The position numbers were made by a program, and so were the translations under genes. Positions 56,514 to 64,000 of a DNA stretch of 64,000 nt are shown piece by piece. How positions within the stretch are numbered: the stretch's first letter is position 1; every line of letters begins with the position of its first letter. The DNA comes from Aureimonas altamirensis (GTDB lineage: Bacteria; Pseudomonadota; Alphaproteobacteria; Rhizobiales; Rhizobiaceae). The DNA lies in the NCBI RefSeq assembly GCF_023702225.1, contig NZ_JAMQCO010000006.1:172120-236119 (forward strand), in the 5' to 3' direction. Under the pieces are notes generated by a model, which worked only from the letters and a program-made list of their open reading frames with translations, was not told where the DNA came from and searched no databases.

Positions 56514-57479
56514 TCAGAAATCGACTTCGATGGCTGAACCCCGCCGGACGGCAATCTCCACGACTGCAGAGGCGACCGCCAGATCCTGCAGGCCGACACC
56601 GGTGCCGTCGAAAAGGGTTATCTCTTCCGCAGACCGCCGGCCGGCATGCATCCCCGTCACCACCTGCCCGATCTCCACGATCGACGCTGCATCCTTGAGC
56701 CCGGCGGCCACTGCGTGCTGGCTTTCGCCCAGGGTCACCGCCTGCGCCACCTCGTCGGTGAACACGCTTGCGCTGCCGACCAGTTCCGCTTCCACCTCCT
56801 GCTTGCCCACGGTGTCGGTACCCATGCAGGCGATATGCGTGCCGGGCCGCACCTGCGCCGCCTTCAGGATCGGCGCAAAGGACGAGGTGATGGTGATGAT
56901 GACGTCCGCCTGGGCGCCGAGCCCGTCCAGATCGACGCGCTCGAACGGCAGGCCGCGCCGGGACGCGACATCTTCCAGCTTCGTCAGCATGTCCGGCTCC
57001 ACATTCCAGCCGACGATCTTCTCGAAGGGGCGTTGCTCCAGCGCCGCTTCCAACTGGAACGTCGACTGGTGTCCTGCACCGACGATGCCCAGCACACGGG
57101 AATCCGCGCGCGCCAGATATTTGATGGAAATGGCCGACGCGGCCGCCGTGCGCAGGGCCGTCAACAGGTTGCCGCCGACGATGGCGCGGCACCGGCCGGT
57201 ATCGGCGTCGAACAGGAAGACGGTCGACTGGTGGTTCGTCAGGCCCTGGGAAAGGTTGCCCGGCCAGAAGCCGCCCGATTTAAGGCCGAGAGCCAGGCTT
57301 TCGGCATCGAAGCCGGACTTGAAGCCGTAGAGGGCTTCGGCATGGCCGAGCGCCTCGCGCACGACCGGAAAGTTGCGCGCCGTGCGCCGCGCCATGGAAG
57401 CGAAGACGCCCTCCACGGCCTTGAAGCAGTCTGCCGGCCCGATGAGGCCGGCAATGTCGCGTTCGGGTACGATGATCAA
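56514..57479 (-). CDS. bhcD: Iminosuccinate reductase BhcD (ornithine cyclodeaminase family)
   Basis: 321 residues. The ornithine cyclodeaminase/mu-crystallin fold is shown by [16 protein letters not shown] (substrate side) and the Rossmann motif [15 protein letters not shown]. As last gene of a bhcABC run it is assigned to reduction of iminosuccinate to aspartate, regenerating the amino donor of the cycle. No ATG fits; TTG 57479 is chosen because GGAG lies 8 bases upstream, with another TTG 18 bases before it. It starts 15 bases after the bhcC stop. Confidence 0.88.
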   Translation of the reverse strand: MIIVPERDIAGLIGPADCFKAVEGVFASMARRTARNFPVVREALGHAEALYGFKSGFDAESLALGLKSGGFWPGNLSQGLTNHQSTVFLFDADTGRCRAIVGGNLLTALRTAAASAISIKYLARADSRVLGIVGAGHQSTFQLEAALEQRPFEKIVGWNVEPDMLTKLEDVASRRGLPFERVDLDGLGAQADVIITITSSFAPILKAAQVRPGTHIACMGTDTVGKQEVEAELVGSASVFTDEVAQAVTLGESQHAVAAGLKDAASIVEIGQVVTGMHAGRRSAEEITLFDGTGVGLQDLAVASAVVEIAVRRGSAIEVDF

Positions 57480-57493
57480 TTCGAGTGCTCCGC

Positions 57494-58657
57494 TCAATAG
57501 GCCTTGCCGCGCGCCGAGACAGGCCACACGGTTTCGACGACGCCGTTGCGCACGCCGACATACCAGTCGTGGACATTGCAGGTGGGGTCGCAATGGCCGG
57601 GCACGAGCTTCAGTTTTTCGTTTATCTTCAAGACGCCGTGCGGATCTTCGATGACGCCATGCTCGTCCGAGCATTTGACGTATTTCACATCGTCGCGCCC
57701 GTAGATGAACGGCAATCCGGAATCCACCGATTGCGCCTTCAGGCCGGCATCGCAAATGGCCTTGTCGGGCTTGGCGTGGCTCATCACGCTGGTCAGGATG
57801 AAGAGCGCGTTTTGCCATTCGCCCTTGTCGATGCGCTGTCCATCCTTGTCGTGAATGCGCCCGTAGTCTGCGTCCATGAAGGCATAGCTGCCGCACTGCA
57901 GCTCGTTATACAGGTTCGAGTTGCTTTCGAAATAATAGCTGCCCGTGCCGCCGCCGCTGACGATTTCCGGGTCCAGCCCTTCCGCCTTGAGGGCTTCCAC
58001 CGCGTCGCGCACCTGTGCGATGGCGGCGTCCAGCTTGGCCTTGCGCTCCGCAAAGCTGTCGATGTGCTGCATGGCGCCCTGATAGGCCTGTATGCCGGTA
58101 AAGCGCAGGCCGGGCGCCGCGGCGATGGCGCGCGCGATCTCCAGGACCGCCGGGGTCGTGGTGACGCCGCAGCGCCCTGCCCCGCAATCGATCTCGATGA
58201 AGCAATCCAGAACGGTGCCGTTGCGCTGTGCCGCCTCTGACAGGTCGGCGACATTGGCGACATCGTCGACGCAGACGATGACGCGGCCGCCGTGCAGCGG
58301 CAGGCGTGCCAGCCGTTCGATCTTGGCCGGATCGCGCACCTGGTTGGAGACGAGCACATCCCTGATGCCGGCCCGCACGAAGACTTCCGCTTCCGAAACC
58401 TTCTGGCAGCAGACGCCGATGGCGCCGCCCAGCTCCTGCTGCAGGCGCAGCACGTCGACGGACTTGTGCATCTTGCCATGCGCGCGATGCGCCATGCCGT
58501 GCGCCTTGGCGTAGTCGCCCATCTTGCGGATGTTGGCCTCCAGCGCGTCGAGGTCCAGGATCAGGCAGGGTGTCTGGATCTCATCCGCACTCATGCCCGG
58601 CAAGGCGGGAATGTCGTAACCGACCTCGAGGCCGGCGAATTTCGTTTCCGTATCCAT
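57494..58657 (-). CDS. bhcC: Beta-hydroxyaspartate aldolase BhcC
   Basis: 387 residues, the same length as Paracoccus 3-hydroxy-D-aspartate aldolase. Alanine-racemase-like barrel with PLP Lys in HRAHGKMHKS, GGGTGSYYFES phosphate loop and metal-site residues HCDPTCN near the C-terminus. It condenses glycine and glyoxylate to (2R,3S)-beta-hydroxyaspartate in the beta-hydroxyaspartate cycle. GGAGAG precedes ATG 58657. It lies 10 bases after bhcB. Confidence 0.93.
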   Translation of the reverse strand: MDTETKFAGLEVGYDIPALPGMSADEIQTPCLILDLDALEANIRKMGDYAKAHGMAHRAHGKMHKSVDVLRLQQELGGAIGVCCQKVSEAEVFVRAGIRDVLVSNQVRDPAKIERLARLPLHGGRVIVCVDDVANVADLSEAAQRNGTVLDCFIEIDCGAGRCGVTTTPAVLEIARAIAAAPGLRFTGIQAYQGAMQHIDSFAERKAKLDAAIAQVRDAVEALKAEGLDPEIVSGGGTGSYYFESNSNLYNELQCGSYAFMDADYGRIHDKDGQRIDKGEWQNALFILTSVMSHAKPDKAICDAGLKAQSVDSGLPFIYGRDDVKYVKCSDEHGVIEDPHGVLKINEKLKLVPGHCDPTCNVHDWYVGVRNGVVETVWPVSARGKAY

Positions 58658-58667
58658 GGGTCTCTCC

Positions 58668-59630
58668 TCAGTGCGCGTTCGGCTGGTTCCATGGCAGCCT
58701 GTCGAGATCGACATTGCCGCCAGTGATCACGACGCCGACACGCTGGCCAGCGAAAAGCTCTCGGTTCTTCAGTATGGCTGCCAATGGCACGGCGCTGGAA
58801 GGCTCCATGACGATCTTCAGCCGTTTCCAGATCAGCTTCATGGCATCGACGATCTCCGTCTCGGTGACGGTGAGGATATCGGTGACGTTGCGGCTGACGA
58901 AGTGCCAGGTCAGATCCTTCAGCGGCACCTTCAACCCGTCGGCGATGGTTTCCGGCGCGTCGTCGGCGATGATGTGTCCGGCCTTGAAGCTTCGGTAGGC
59001 GTCGTCGGCCTGCTCCGGTTCGGCGGCATAGATGCGGATCTGCGGGGCCAGCGTGGACAGGGTCAGGCAGGTGCCGGACACCATGCCGCCGCCGCCGATG
59101 GGCGCGATGACGGCGTCGAGCCCGTCGACCTGTTCGTTGAGTTCCAGTGCGCAGGTGCCCTGGCCGGCGATGACGCGCGGATCGTTGTAGGGGTGGACGA
59201 ACTCGGCCCCCGTACGCGCCACGACCTCGGCGAAGACGGCCTCGCGCGAGCTGGTCGACGGTTCGCACTCCACTACCTCGGCGCCGTAGCCGCGCACGGC
59301 ATCCTTCTTGGCCTGTGGCGCGGTGCGCGGCATGACGACGGTGCACGGGATACCCCGCCGCCCGGCTGCATAGGCCAGGCATGTGCCATGGTTGCCGGAC
59401 GAGTGGGTCGCAACGCCGCGCGCCGCCTGTCCGTCGCTGAGGCCGAACACGGCATTGGATGCGCCGCGTGCCTTGAAGGCCCCGGCCTTCTGCATGTTCT
59501 CGCACTTGAAGAAAAGGCTGGCGCCGGCCAGGCCGTCGATATGCTGCGATGTCAGGACCGGCGTCCGATGAATGTAGGGTGCGATACGCTCGCGCGCGGC
59601 GAGCATGTCACGATAGCTGGGTATGGTCAT
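58668..59630 (-). CDS. bhcB: Beta-hydroxyaspartate dehydratase BhcB
   Basis: 320 residues, a fold-type II PLP enzyme of the serine/threonine dehydratase family. PLP Lys53 in KAGAFKARGA, SSGNHGTCLAYAA, and phosphate-binding GGGGMVSG. In this context it removes water from beta-hydroxyaspartate to give iminosuccinate rather than acting as a threonine dehydratase. GGGGAA precedes ATG 59630. It starts 14 bases after the bhcA stop. Confidence 0.93.
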   Translation of the reverse strand: MTIPSYRDMLAARERIAPYIHRTPVLTSQHIDGLAGASLFFKCENMQKAGAFKARGASNAVFGLSDGQAARGVATHSSGNHGTCLAYAAGRRGIPCTVVMPRTAPQAKKDAVRGYGAEVVECEPSTSSREAVFAEVVARTGAEFVHPYNDPRVIAGQGTCALELNEQVDGLDAVIAPIGGGGMVSGTCLTLSTLAPQIRIYAAEPEQADDAYRSFKAGHIIADDAPETIADGLKVPLKDLTWHFVSRNVTDILTVTETEIVDAMKLIWKRLKIVMEPSSAVPLAAILKNRELFAGQRVGVVITGGNVDLDRLPWNQPNAH

Positions 59631-59644
59631 TCTTCTGTTCCCCG

Positions 59645-60835
59645 TCAGGCGGCGAGCCGGTCTTCGGCGGTTTGCGTGCTGCGATAATGCTCCTGTGCGG
59701 CGGCGACCCCGCTGCCCAGCGTAACGGGCAATCCAAGATCGGCCATCGCCATCTCGGCCGTAGCTATGCCGGACAGGGCCATGACGTCGCTGAGGCTGCC
59801 GAGATGCCCGATACGGAACAGCCTGCCCGATACTTCGCCGAGCCCGACGCCGAAGGCGACGTCGTATTTGGCGCTGGCATGGGCCACCAGCCGCGTCGCG
59901 TCGAAGCCCTGCGGCGTCATGACGGCGGTGACGGTATCGGAGGCGATCTCCGGCCGCCTGGCGCAAAGCGGCATCGCCCAGGCCCTTGCCGCCGCGCGCA
60001 CACCTTCGGCGATCCGTCGATGCCGGGCATAGACGTTGTCGAGCCCCTCCGTCAGCAACAACTCGGTCGCCAGCTTCAGGCCGTTCAGCAGGCCGACACT
60101 GGGTGTATAGGGATAGGCGCCGTCGGCGTAGCGCGCGCGCATGTCGGCGATATCGAAGAAGGTGCGCGGCAATTTCGCATCCGTCATCGCGTCCATCGCA
60201 CGTTGCGAACAGGCGACTATGGCAAGGCCAACGGGCAGCATGAAGCCCTTCTGCGAGCCGGTGACGGCGATATCGACACCCCATTCGTCCATCCGGAAGT
60301 CCATGGATGCGATGGAACTCACCCCATCGACGAAAAGCATCGCCGGATGACCGGCGGCGTCCAGCGCACGCCGAACGGCGGCGATGTCCGAGCGAACGCC
60401 GGTGGCCGTCTCATTGTGCGTGGCAAGAACGGCCTTGATGCGATGCTGCCTGTCGGCGCGCAAGCGTGCCTCGTAGGCCTCGACCGGCAGGGCGTTGCCC
60501 CAGGACTCTTCCACCAGCTCGACCTCGAGGCCGTGGCGGCGACACATGTCGATCCAACGATGGCTGAACATGCCGTAGCGGGCCGCCAGCACCGTGTCGC
60601 CGGGGCTGAGCGTGTTGGTGATCGCCGTCTCCCAGCCGCCGGTTCCGGTAGACGGAAACACGAAGACTTCGGCCGAGGCGCCCCTGATGACCTTTCGCAC
60701 ACCGGCAAGCGCCGGGTGCAGGATTTCGGCGAAGCGCGGCGACCGATGGTCGAGCGTCGGCATATCCGCTGCACGGCGCAGCACTTCCGGCATGTTGGTC
60801 GGGCCGGGTATGAAAACGGGGTTCTGCATGTACAT
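59645..60835 (-). CDS. bhcA: L-aspartate:glyoxylate aminotransferase BhcA
   Basis: 396 residues, the length of Paracoccus BhcA and very similar to it: FIPGPTNMPEVLRRA, FPSTGTGGWETAITNTLSPG, VLATHNETATGV, FVDGVSSIASMDFRMDEWG and PLP Lys in TGSQKGFMLP. A class V aminotransferase, it makes glycine and oxaloacetate from glyoxylate and aspartate. GAGGAGG lies about 9 bases before ATG 60835; an ATG two codons on is possible. It is first gene of the bhc operon. Confidence 0.95.
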   Translation of the reverse strand: MYMQNPVFIPGPTNMPEVLRRAADMPTLDHRSPRFAEILHPALAGVRKVIRGASAEVFVFPSTGTGGWETAITNTLSPGDTVLAARYGMFSHRWIDMCRRHGLEVELVEESWGNALPVEAYEARLRADRQHRIKAVLATHNETATGVRSDIAAVRRALDAAGHPAMLFVDGVSSIASMDFRMDEWGVDIAVTGSQKGFMLPVGLAIVACSQRAMDAMTDAKLPRTFFDIADMRARYADGAYPYTPSVGLLNGLKLATELLLTEGLDNVYARHRRIAEGVRAAARAWAMPLCARRPEIASDTVTAVMTPQGFDATRLVAHASAKYDVAFGVGLGEVSGRLFRIGHLGSLSDVMALSGIATAEMAMADLGLPVTLGSGVAAAQEHYRSTQTAEDRLAA

Positions 60836-60894
60836 CGGCAAACGCCCTCCTCGACGATGCATGAAGCCTAACACCCAGGATCGACGTTGGAAAT

Positions 60895-60914
60895 TTTCTT
60901 GAAAAATATTTTCA
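60895..60914. promoter_or_regulatory. bhcA-bhcR operator candidate
   Basis: Three alternating half-sites TTTTC (60895), GAAAA (60902) and TTTTC (60910) form two overlapping palindromes in the AT-rich 147-base gap between divergent bhcA and bhcR. It is a natural site for BhcR, an IclR regulator that in Paracoccus binds this intergenic region and senses glyoxylate. Confidence 0.55.
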
Positions 60915-60982
60915 TTTACGTCAGTCCGAGAATTTATTAAGCATTATCAGTTGGTTGTAATTTTTCAGCGCCGGGGGCGGCA

Positions 60983-61792
60983 ATGCCGGGTGAAATCAGG
61001 AAGCGCGGTCGACCGAAGGCCTTCAACGAGCCTGAGGGGGAAACGCGCGTCAAGGCGGTCGACCGCGCGCTCGATGTCCTGGATGCGATCGCGGCATCCG
61101 ACGGCATCAGCCTCAGCCGTCTGGCCGGCGCGTTGGACGAGTCCGTCGCAACCATCCATCGCGTGCTCGGAACGCTGGAGCGACGCGACTTCGTGGAATG
61201 CGGCACGGAGGATCAGCTTTGGCGCGTGGGGAGCGGCGCCTTCCGGCTCGGCTCGTCGTACCTGCGCCGCACAAGCGTGGTGGAGCAGAGCCGCCCGGCG
61301 CTTCACCAGTTGATGCAGGTCTGCGGCGAAACCGCAAATCTCGGAGTGGAGAAAGAGGGCTTTGTGCTGTTCCTCAGCCAGGTGGAAACGCATGAGGCGA
61401 TCCGCGCCTTCTTTCCGCCGGGGACGCTGTCTCCGTTGCATGCGTCCGGTATCGGCAAGGCGCTGTTGTCCACCTACGACGCGCCGCGCTTCGAGTCATT
61501 CTGCGCCATGGCGCCCATGGCGCGCTTTACCGCGAAGACGTTGACGAAAGCCGAGGATCTGGCCCGCGACATCACGCTGACGCGGCAGCGCGGATTTGCC
61601 GTTGACGACGAGGAGAAATCGCCCGGCATGCGCTGCGTTGCCGCGCCGATCCGCAACCATCACGGCGAAGCCGTTGCCGGCATCTCCGTATCCGGGCCGA
61701 CGCACCGCATGGGCGCGGAGCGCCTGGATCACATCGGAGCCCATGTGAAAGCCGCCGCGACAGAGGTGTCGCGGCGGCTCGGTCATGCCTGA
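60983..61792 (+). CDS. bhcR: IclR-family regulator BhcR
   Basis: 269 residues. Winged helix (about 20-85, ISLSRLAGALDESVATIHRVLGTLERRDF) preceded by a basic RKRGRPKAF arm, then an IclR effector domain (about 100-265, with HASGIGKALLS and VAGISVSGP). It is divergent from bhcA as in Paracoccus, where BhcR controls the cycle genes in response to glyoxylate. GGGGGCGG precedes ATG 60983. Its stop is 12 bases from the convergent puuD stop. Confidence 0.92.
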   Translation: MPGEIRKRGRPKAFNEPEGETRVKAVDRALDVLDAIAASDGISLSRLAGALDESVATIHRVLGTLERRDFVECGTEDQLWRVGSGAFRLGSSYLRRTSVVEQSRPALHQLMQVCGETANLGVEKEGFVLFLSQVETHEAIRAFFPPGTLSPLHASGIGKALLSTYDAPRFESFCAMAPMARFTAKTLTKAEDLARDITLTRQRGFAVDDEEKSPGMRCVAAPIRNHHGEAVAGISVSGPTHRMGAERLDHIGAHVKAAATEVSRRLGHA

Positions 61793-61804
61793 TCTTGTGG
61801 GGTG

Positions 61805-63016
61805 TCAGCTACCTTCGTACCAGGCTACGAGGCGCTGACGCTCTTCCGGCGTCATGGCGGTGATGTTGCCCGGCGGCATGGCATGGCTGCGCCCGGCCTG
61901 CACGTAGATTTCCCGTGCATGCTCGGCGATCGCTTCGCCGCTGTCGAGCAGCACGCCCTTGGGCGCGCGATGGACGCCCTCCCACACCGGTTCTGCGGCG
62001 TGGCACATGGAGCAGCGTCCCATGACCGTCGTCCTGACGGTGTCGAACTCGCCGGAGGCCATCAGCGTTTCGGCCCGCGCCGACACCCTCTCCTGTCCGG
62101 TCAGGATCGACGGCGCGGTCGACAGCCACATGATGACGATGAACAGCACGGCGGAAGCGCACCAGGTCCAGTGCGGTTTGGCACCGGTGGCGTGCATCGT
62201 GTTGAAATAGTGCCTGATCAGGACGCCGATGATGAAGACGAGCGAAGCGATGACCCAGTTGAATTCCGTGCCGTATGCCAGCGGATAGTGGTTCGACAGC
62301 ATCAGGAAGATGACGGGCAGCGTCAGGTAGTTGTTGTGCGTGGAACGCTGCTTTGCGATGCGGCCGTATTTCGGGTCCGGCTTGCGGCCCGCCTTCAGGT
62401 CGGCCACCACGATCTTCTGGTTCGGGATGATAATCAGGAAGACGTTGGCCGACATGATCGTCGCGGTGAACGCGCCGAGATGCAGCAGCGCGGCCCGCCC
62501 GGTGAACAGATGTGTGTAGCCGTAGGCGACGCAGACCACGACCGCGTAGAGCAGCAGCATCAGTGCCGTGTCGTGCCGCCCCAGCGGGGATTTGCAGAGC
62601 TGGTCGTAGATCACCCAGCCGAGCGCCAGCGATCCCATCGAGATGAGGATCGCGACGGGCACCGAGACGTCCAGCACGTTGCGGTCGATCAGGAACAGGT
62701 CGGCCCCGGTGTAGTAGACCACGGCCAGCAGGAAGAAGCCCGACAGCCAGGTGGCGTAGCTTTCCCATTTGAACCATGTCAGGTGCTCCGGCAGGTTGGC
62801 AGGGGCCACCAGATACTTCTGGATGTGGTAGAAGCCGCCGCCATGCACCTGCCACTCCTCGCCGTAGGCGCCCACCGGAAGGCCTTCGCGCTTGCGCAGC
62901 CCGAGATCCAGGGCGATGAAGTAGAAGGACGAGCCGATCCAGGCGATGGCCGTCACCACGTGAAGCCATCGGGCGGCGAAGGCCAACCATTCCCAGAAGA
63001 TCGCGAATTCGTACAC
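61805..63016 (-). CDS. puuD: Membrane-bound urate hydroxylase PuuD
   Basis: 403 residues. About eight spans (urate hydroxylase domain, about 5-300: WLHVVTAIAWIGSSFYF, GADLFLIDRNVL) followed by a cytochrome c domain (about 315-403) with heme site CSMCH and axial Met in HAMPPGN. PuuD oxidises urate to 5-hydroxyisourate, passing electrons to its heme. Start GTG 63016 (MYEFAIFWEW) is chosen since AGAGGGGG lies just upstream; GTG 63043 is the alternative. It is the only purine-degradation gene here. Confidence 0.92.
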   Translation of the reverse strand: MYEFAIFWEWLAFAARWLHVVTAIAWIGSSFYFIALDLGLRKREGLPVGAYGEEWQVHGGGFYHIQKYLVAPANLPEHLTWFKWESYATWLSGFFLLAVVYYTGADLFLIDRNVLDVSVPVAILISMGSLALGWVIYDQLCKSPLGRHDTALMLLLYAVVVCVAYGYTHLFTGRAALLHLGAFTATIMSANVFLIIIPNQKIVVADLKAGRKPDPKYGRIAKQRSTHNNYLTLPVIFLMLSNHYPLAYGTEFNWVIASLVFIIGVLIRHYFNTMHATGAKPHWTWCASAVLFIVIMWLSTAPSILTGQERVSARAETLMASGEFDTVRTTVMGRCSMCHAAEPVWEGVHRAPKGVLLDSGEAIAEHAREIYVQAGRSHAMPPGNITAMTPEERQRLVAWYEGS

Positions 63017-63091
63017 AGGCACCCCCTCTCGGCTAGGACGCACACTCTACGCCGTCGTCCCGTCAACGAAATCATGCCGCATTCGGGATGA

Positions 63092-63105
63092 CTTTCAAAC
63101 GAAAG
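63092..63105. promoter_or_regulatory. LysR-type operator candidate
   Basis: CTTTCAAACGAAAG has 5-base inverted arms around a 4-base spacer, in the 135-base gap between divergent puuD and a LysR gene, 47 bases before the latter. LysR regulators commonly bind such interrupted palindromes at their own divergent promoter. Confidence 0.4.
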
Positions 63106-63151
63106 ACGAAAATGATAGCGGCCAAGTCTGCATGAGGGAGGAACGTGCCGG

Positions 63152-64000
63152 ATGATCTATCTCGACAATGTCGCCGTCTTCGTCCGCGTCGTGGAACTGG
63201 GAACGCTGTCTGCCGCCGGACGAGACCTGCGCATCTCACCGGCCGTCGCTTCCCACAGGATCAAGGAGCTCGAGAAGCATCTGGGCGTACGCCTCTTCAA
63301 CCGCACGACCCGGCAGGTCAGCCCGACCGAGCATGGCCGCGCCTTTTATGACGGAGCCAAGAAGGTTCTGGATGCGGTCGCCGAGGCGGAGGCCAACGTG
63401 GCTTCGCTGTCCGACCAGCCGCGCGGCGTGATCAGGGTAACGGCCCCGCTGGGATTCGGCCGCCGGTTCATTGCCTCCGGCATCCCCGAATTCCATGATC
63501 GCTTTCCGCAGATCGAGGTGCGGCTGCGCCTGTCGGACCACAATGTGGATATGATGAAGGAGGGCATCGACCTCGCCTTCCGGCTTGGCCTCATGGAGGA
63601 TTCGAGCCTGCGGATGCGCGGCATACTGGAGTGCGAGCGCCTGCTCGTCTCATCGCCCGATTACCTGGCGCGCAAGGGGGTGCCCGACAGGCCAGCCGCG
63701 CTGGTTGCCGACGGGCACGAATGCCTGCTGCTCCGCTTTCCCGGATCGCGCGAATTCTTCTGGACGCTGCACGGGCCCGACGGCCCGGAGAAGGTGGAGG
63801 TGAGCGGGCCGTTCGATTCGGACGACGGCGACGTGCTGACCGACTGGGCGCTGGCCGGGCGCGGCATCGCGATGAAGCCTCGTTTCGAGGTGGAGGCCCA
63901 TCTGCGCTCCGGCCGGCTGTGCGCGGTTCTGCCGGCGGCCCCGCCGCCGCCCGTGCAGCTTGCGGCGGTCTATCCGCATCGCAAGTTCCAGGACCCCAAG
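63152..64000 (+). CDS. LysR-family transcriptional regulator (3' end outside window)
   Basis: 283 codons are open to the last base and no stop is reached; full-length members are about 300 residues. N-terminal winged helix (about 1-60, LSAAGRDLRISPAVASHRIKELEKHLGVRLFNRTTR) and a periplasmic-binding-like effector domain from about 90 (RVTAPLGFGRRFI), typical of the CrgA/DsdC-like single-target group. GGAGG lies 11 bases before ATG 63152. Divergence from puuD suggests control of urate use. Confidence 0.9.
   Translation, partial: MIYLDNVAVFVRVVELGTLSAAGRDLRISPAVASHRIKELEKHLGVRLFNRTTRQVSPTEHGRAFYDGAKKVLDAVAEAEANVASLSDQPRGVIRVTAPLGFGRRFIASGIPEFHDRFPQIEVRLRLSDHNVDMMKEGIDLAFRLGLMEDSSLRMRGILECERLLVSSPDYLARKGVPDRPAALVADGHECLLLRFPGSREFFWTLHGPDGPEKVEVSGPFDSDDGDVLTDWALAGRGIAMKPRFEVEAHLRSGRLCAVLPAAPPPPVQLAAVYPHRKFQDPK

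Noticed and set aside
58668-59630. Annotation as biosynthetic or catabolic threonine dehydratase
   Set aside because: The gene is embedded between bhcA and bhcC with tight spacing and lacks a C-terminal regulatory domain, so beta-hydroxyaspartate dehydratase is the better call.
1-64000. CRISPR arrays, insertion sequences, prophage or integrase genes
   Set aside because: No evenly spaced direct repeats and no transposase, integrase or phage structural motifs were seen.

Overview
The window is a GC-rich, densely packed stretch of an alphaproteobacterial genome, most likely of the order Hyphomicrobiales. This is inferred from gene content (an RpiR-controlled inositol cluster with its own ABC importer, an HWE-family sensor kinase, an alphaproteobacterial phn layout, a beta-hydroxyaspartate cycle cluster), not from a ribosomal marker. 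I find no insertion sequence, prophage, CRISPR array or rRNA. No gap between genes exceeds about 230 bases. About 59 protein genes and one tRNA are supported. Many adjacent genes share ATGA stop/start overlaps, and several convergent pairs overlap in their coding ends.

Layout. 1-6 kb: a TauE/SafE exporter, a tRNA-Leu and a yhiI-rbbA-yhhJ-type efflux operon. 6-16.5 kb: a complete carbon-phosphorus lyase operon on the minus strand (phnG-H-I-J-K-L-C-D-E, a 2H-phosphoesterase-like gene, phnM, phnN) with divergent phnF. The intergenic region holds a convincing PhoB box and a PhnF-type palindrome. 16.5-25 kb: a cytosine-deaminase relative with Ser at the discriminating position, TspO, an alpha/beta hydrolase, a BASS transporter, a GGDEF protein, a DUF1028 protein, a 2-oxoadipate dioxygenase/decarboxylase (HglS/YdcJ type) and a GT4 glycosyltransferase. 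25-34 kb: a fused 5-oxoprolinase (hydantoinase A+B) divergent from a TRAP transporter with a winged-helix regulator and a second transporter. 34-38 kb: a PhnD-like ABC system resembling the putative selenate family, with a duplicated permease.

38-49.5 kb: myo-inositol catabolism. The minus-strand run rpiR, binding protein, permease, ATPase, iolC, iolD, iolE, iolB imports inositol and converts it beyond inosose. Two Gfo/Idh/MocA dehydrogenases run divergently from rpiR. IolC carries a C-terminal DUF2090 domain, which probably covers the aldolase (IolJ) step. iolA is not in the window. 49.5-51 kb: a soluble HWE histidine kinase with no response regulator beside it. 51-56.5 kb: a ROK repressor divergent from a XylF/XylH/XylG-like importer and a short-chain dehydrogenase.

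56.5-61.8 kb: the whole beta-hydroxyaspartate cycle, bhcA-bhcB-bhcC-bhcD with divergent IclR regulator bhcR, in the order known from Paracoccus denitrificans. It turns two glyoxylate into one oxaloacetate. It is followed by puuD (membrane urate hydroxylase with a C-terminal cytochrome c domain) and the start of a LysR regulator cut off by the window end. Because urate degradation ends in glyoxylate, the bhc/puuD adjacency suggests a link between purine breakdown and carbon assimilation. The overall picture is a metabolically versatile heterotroph scavenging phosphonates, inositol, pentose-like sugars, purines and pyrimidines.
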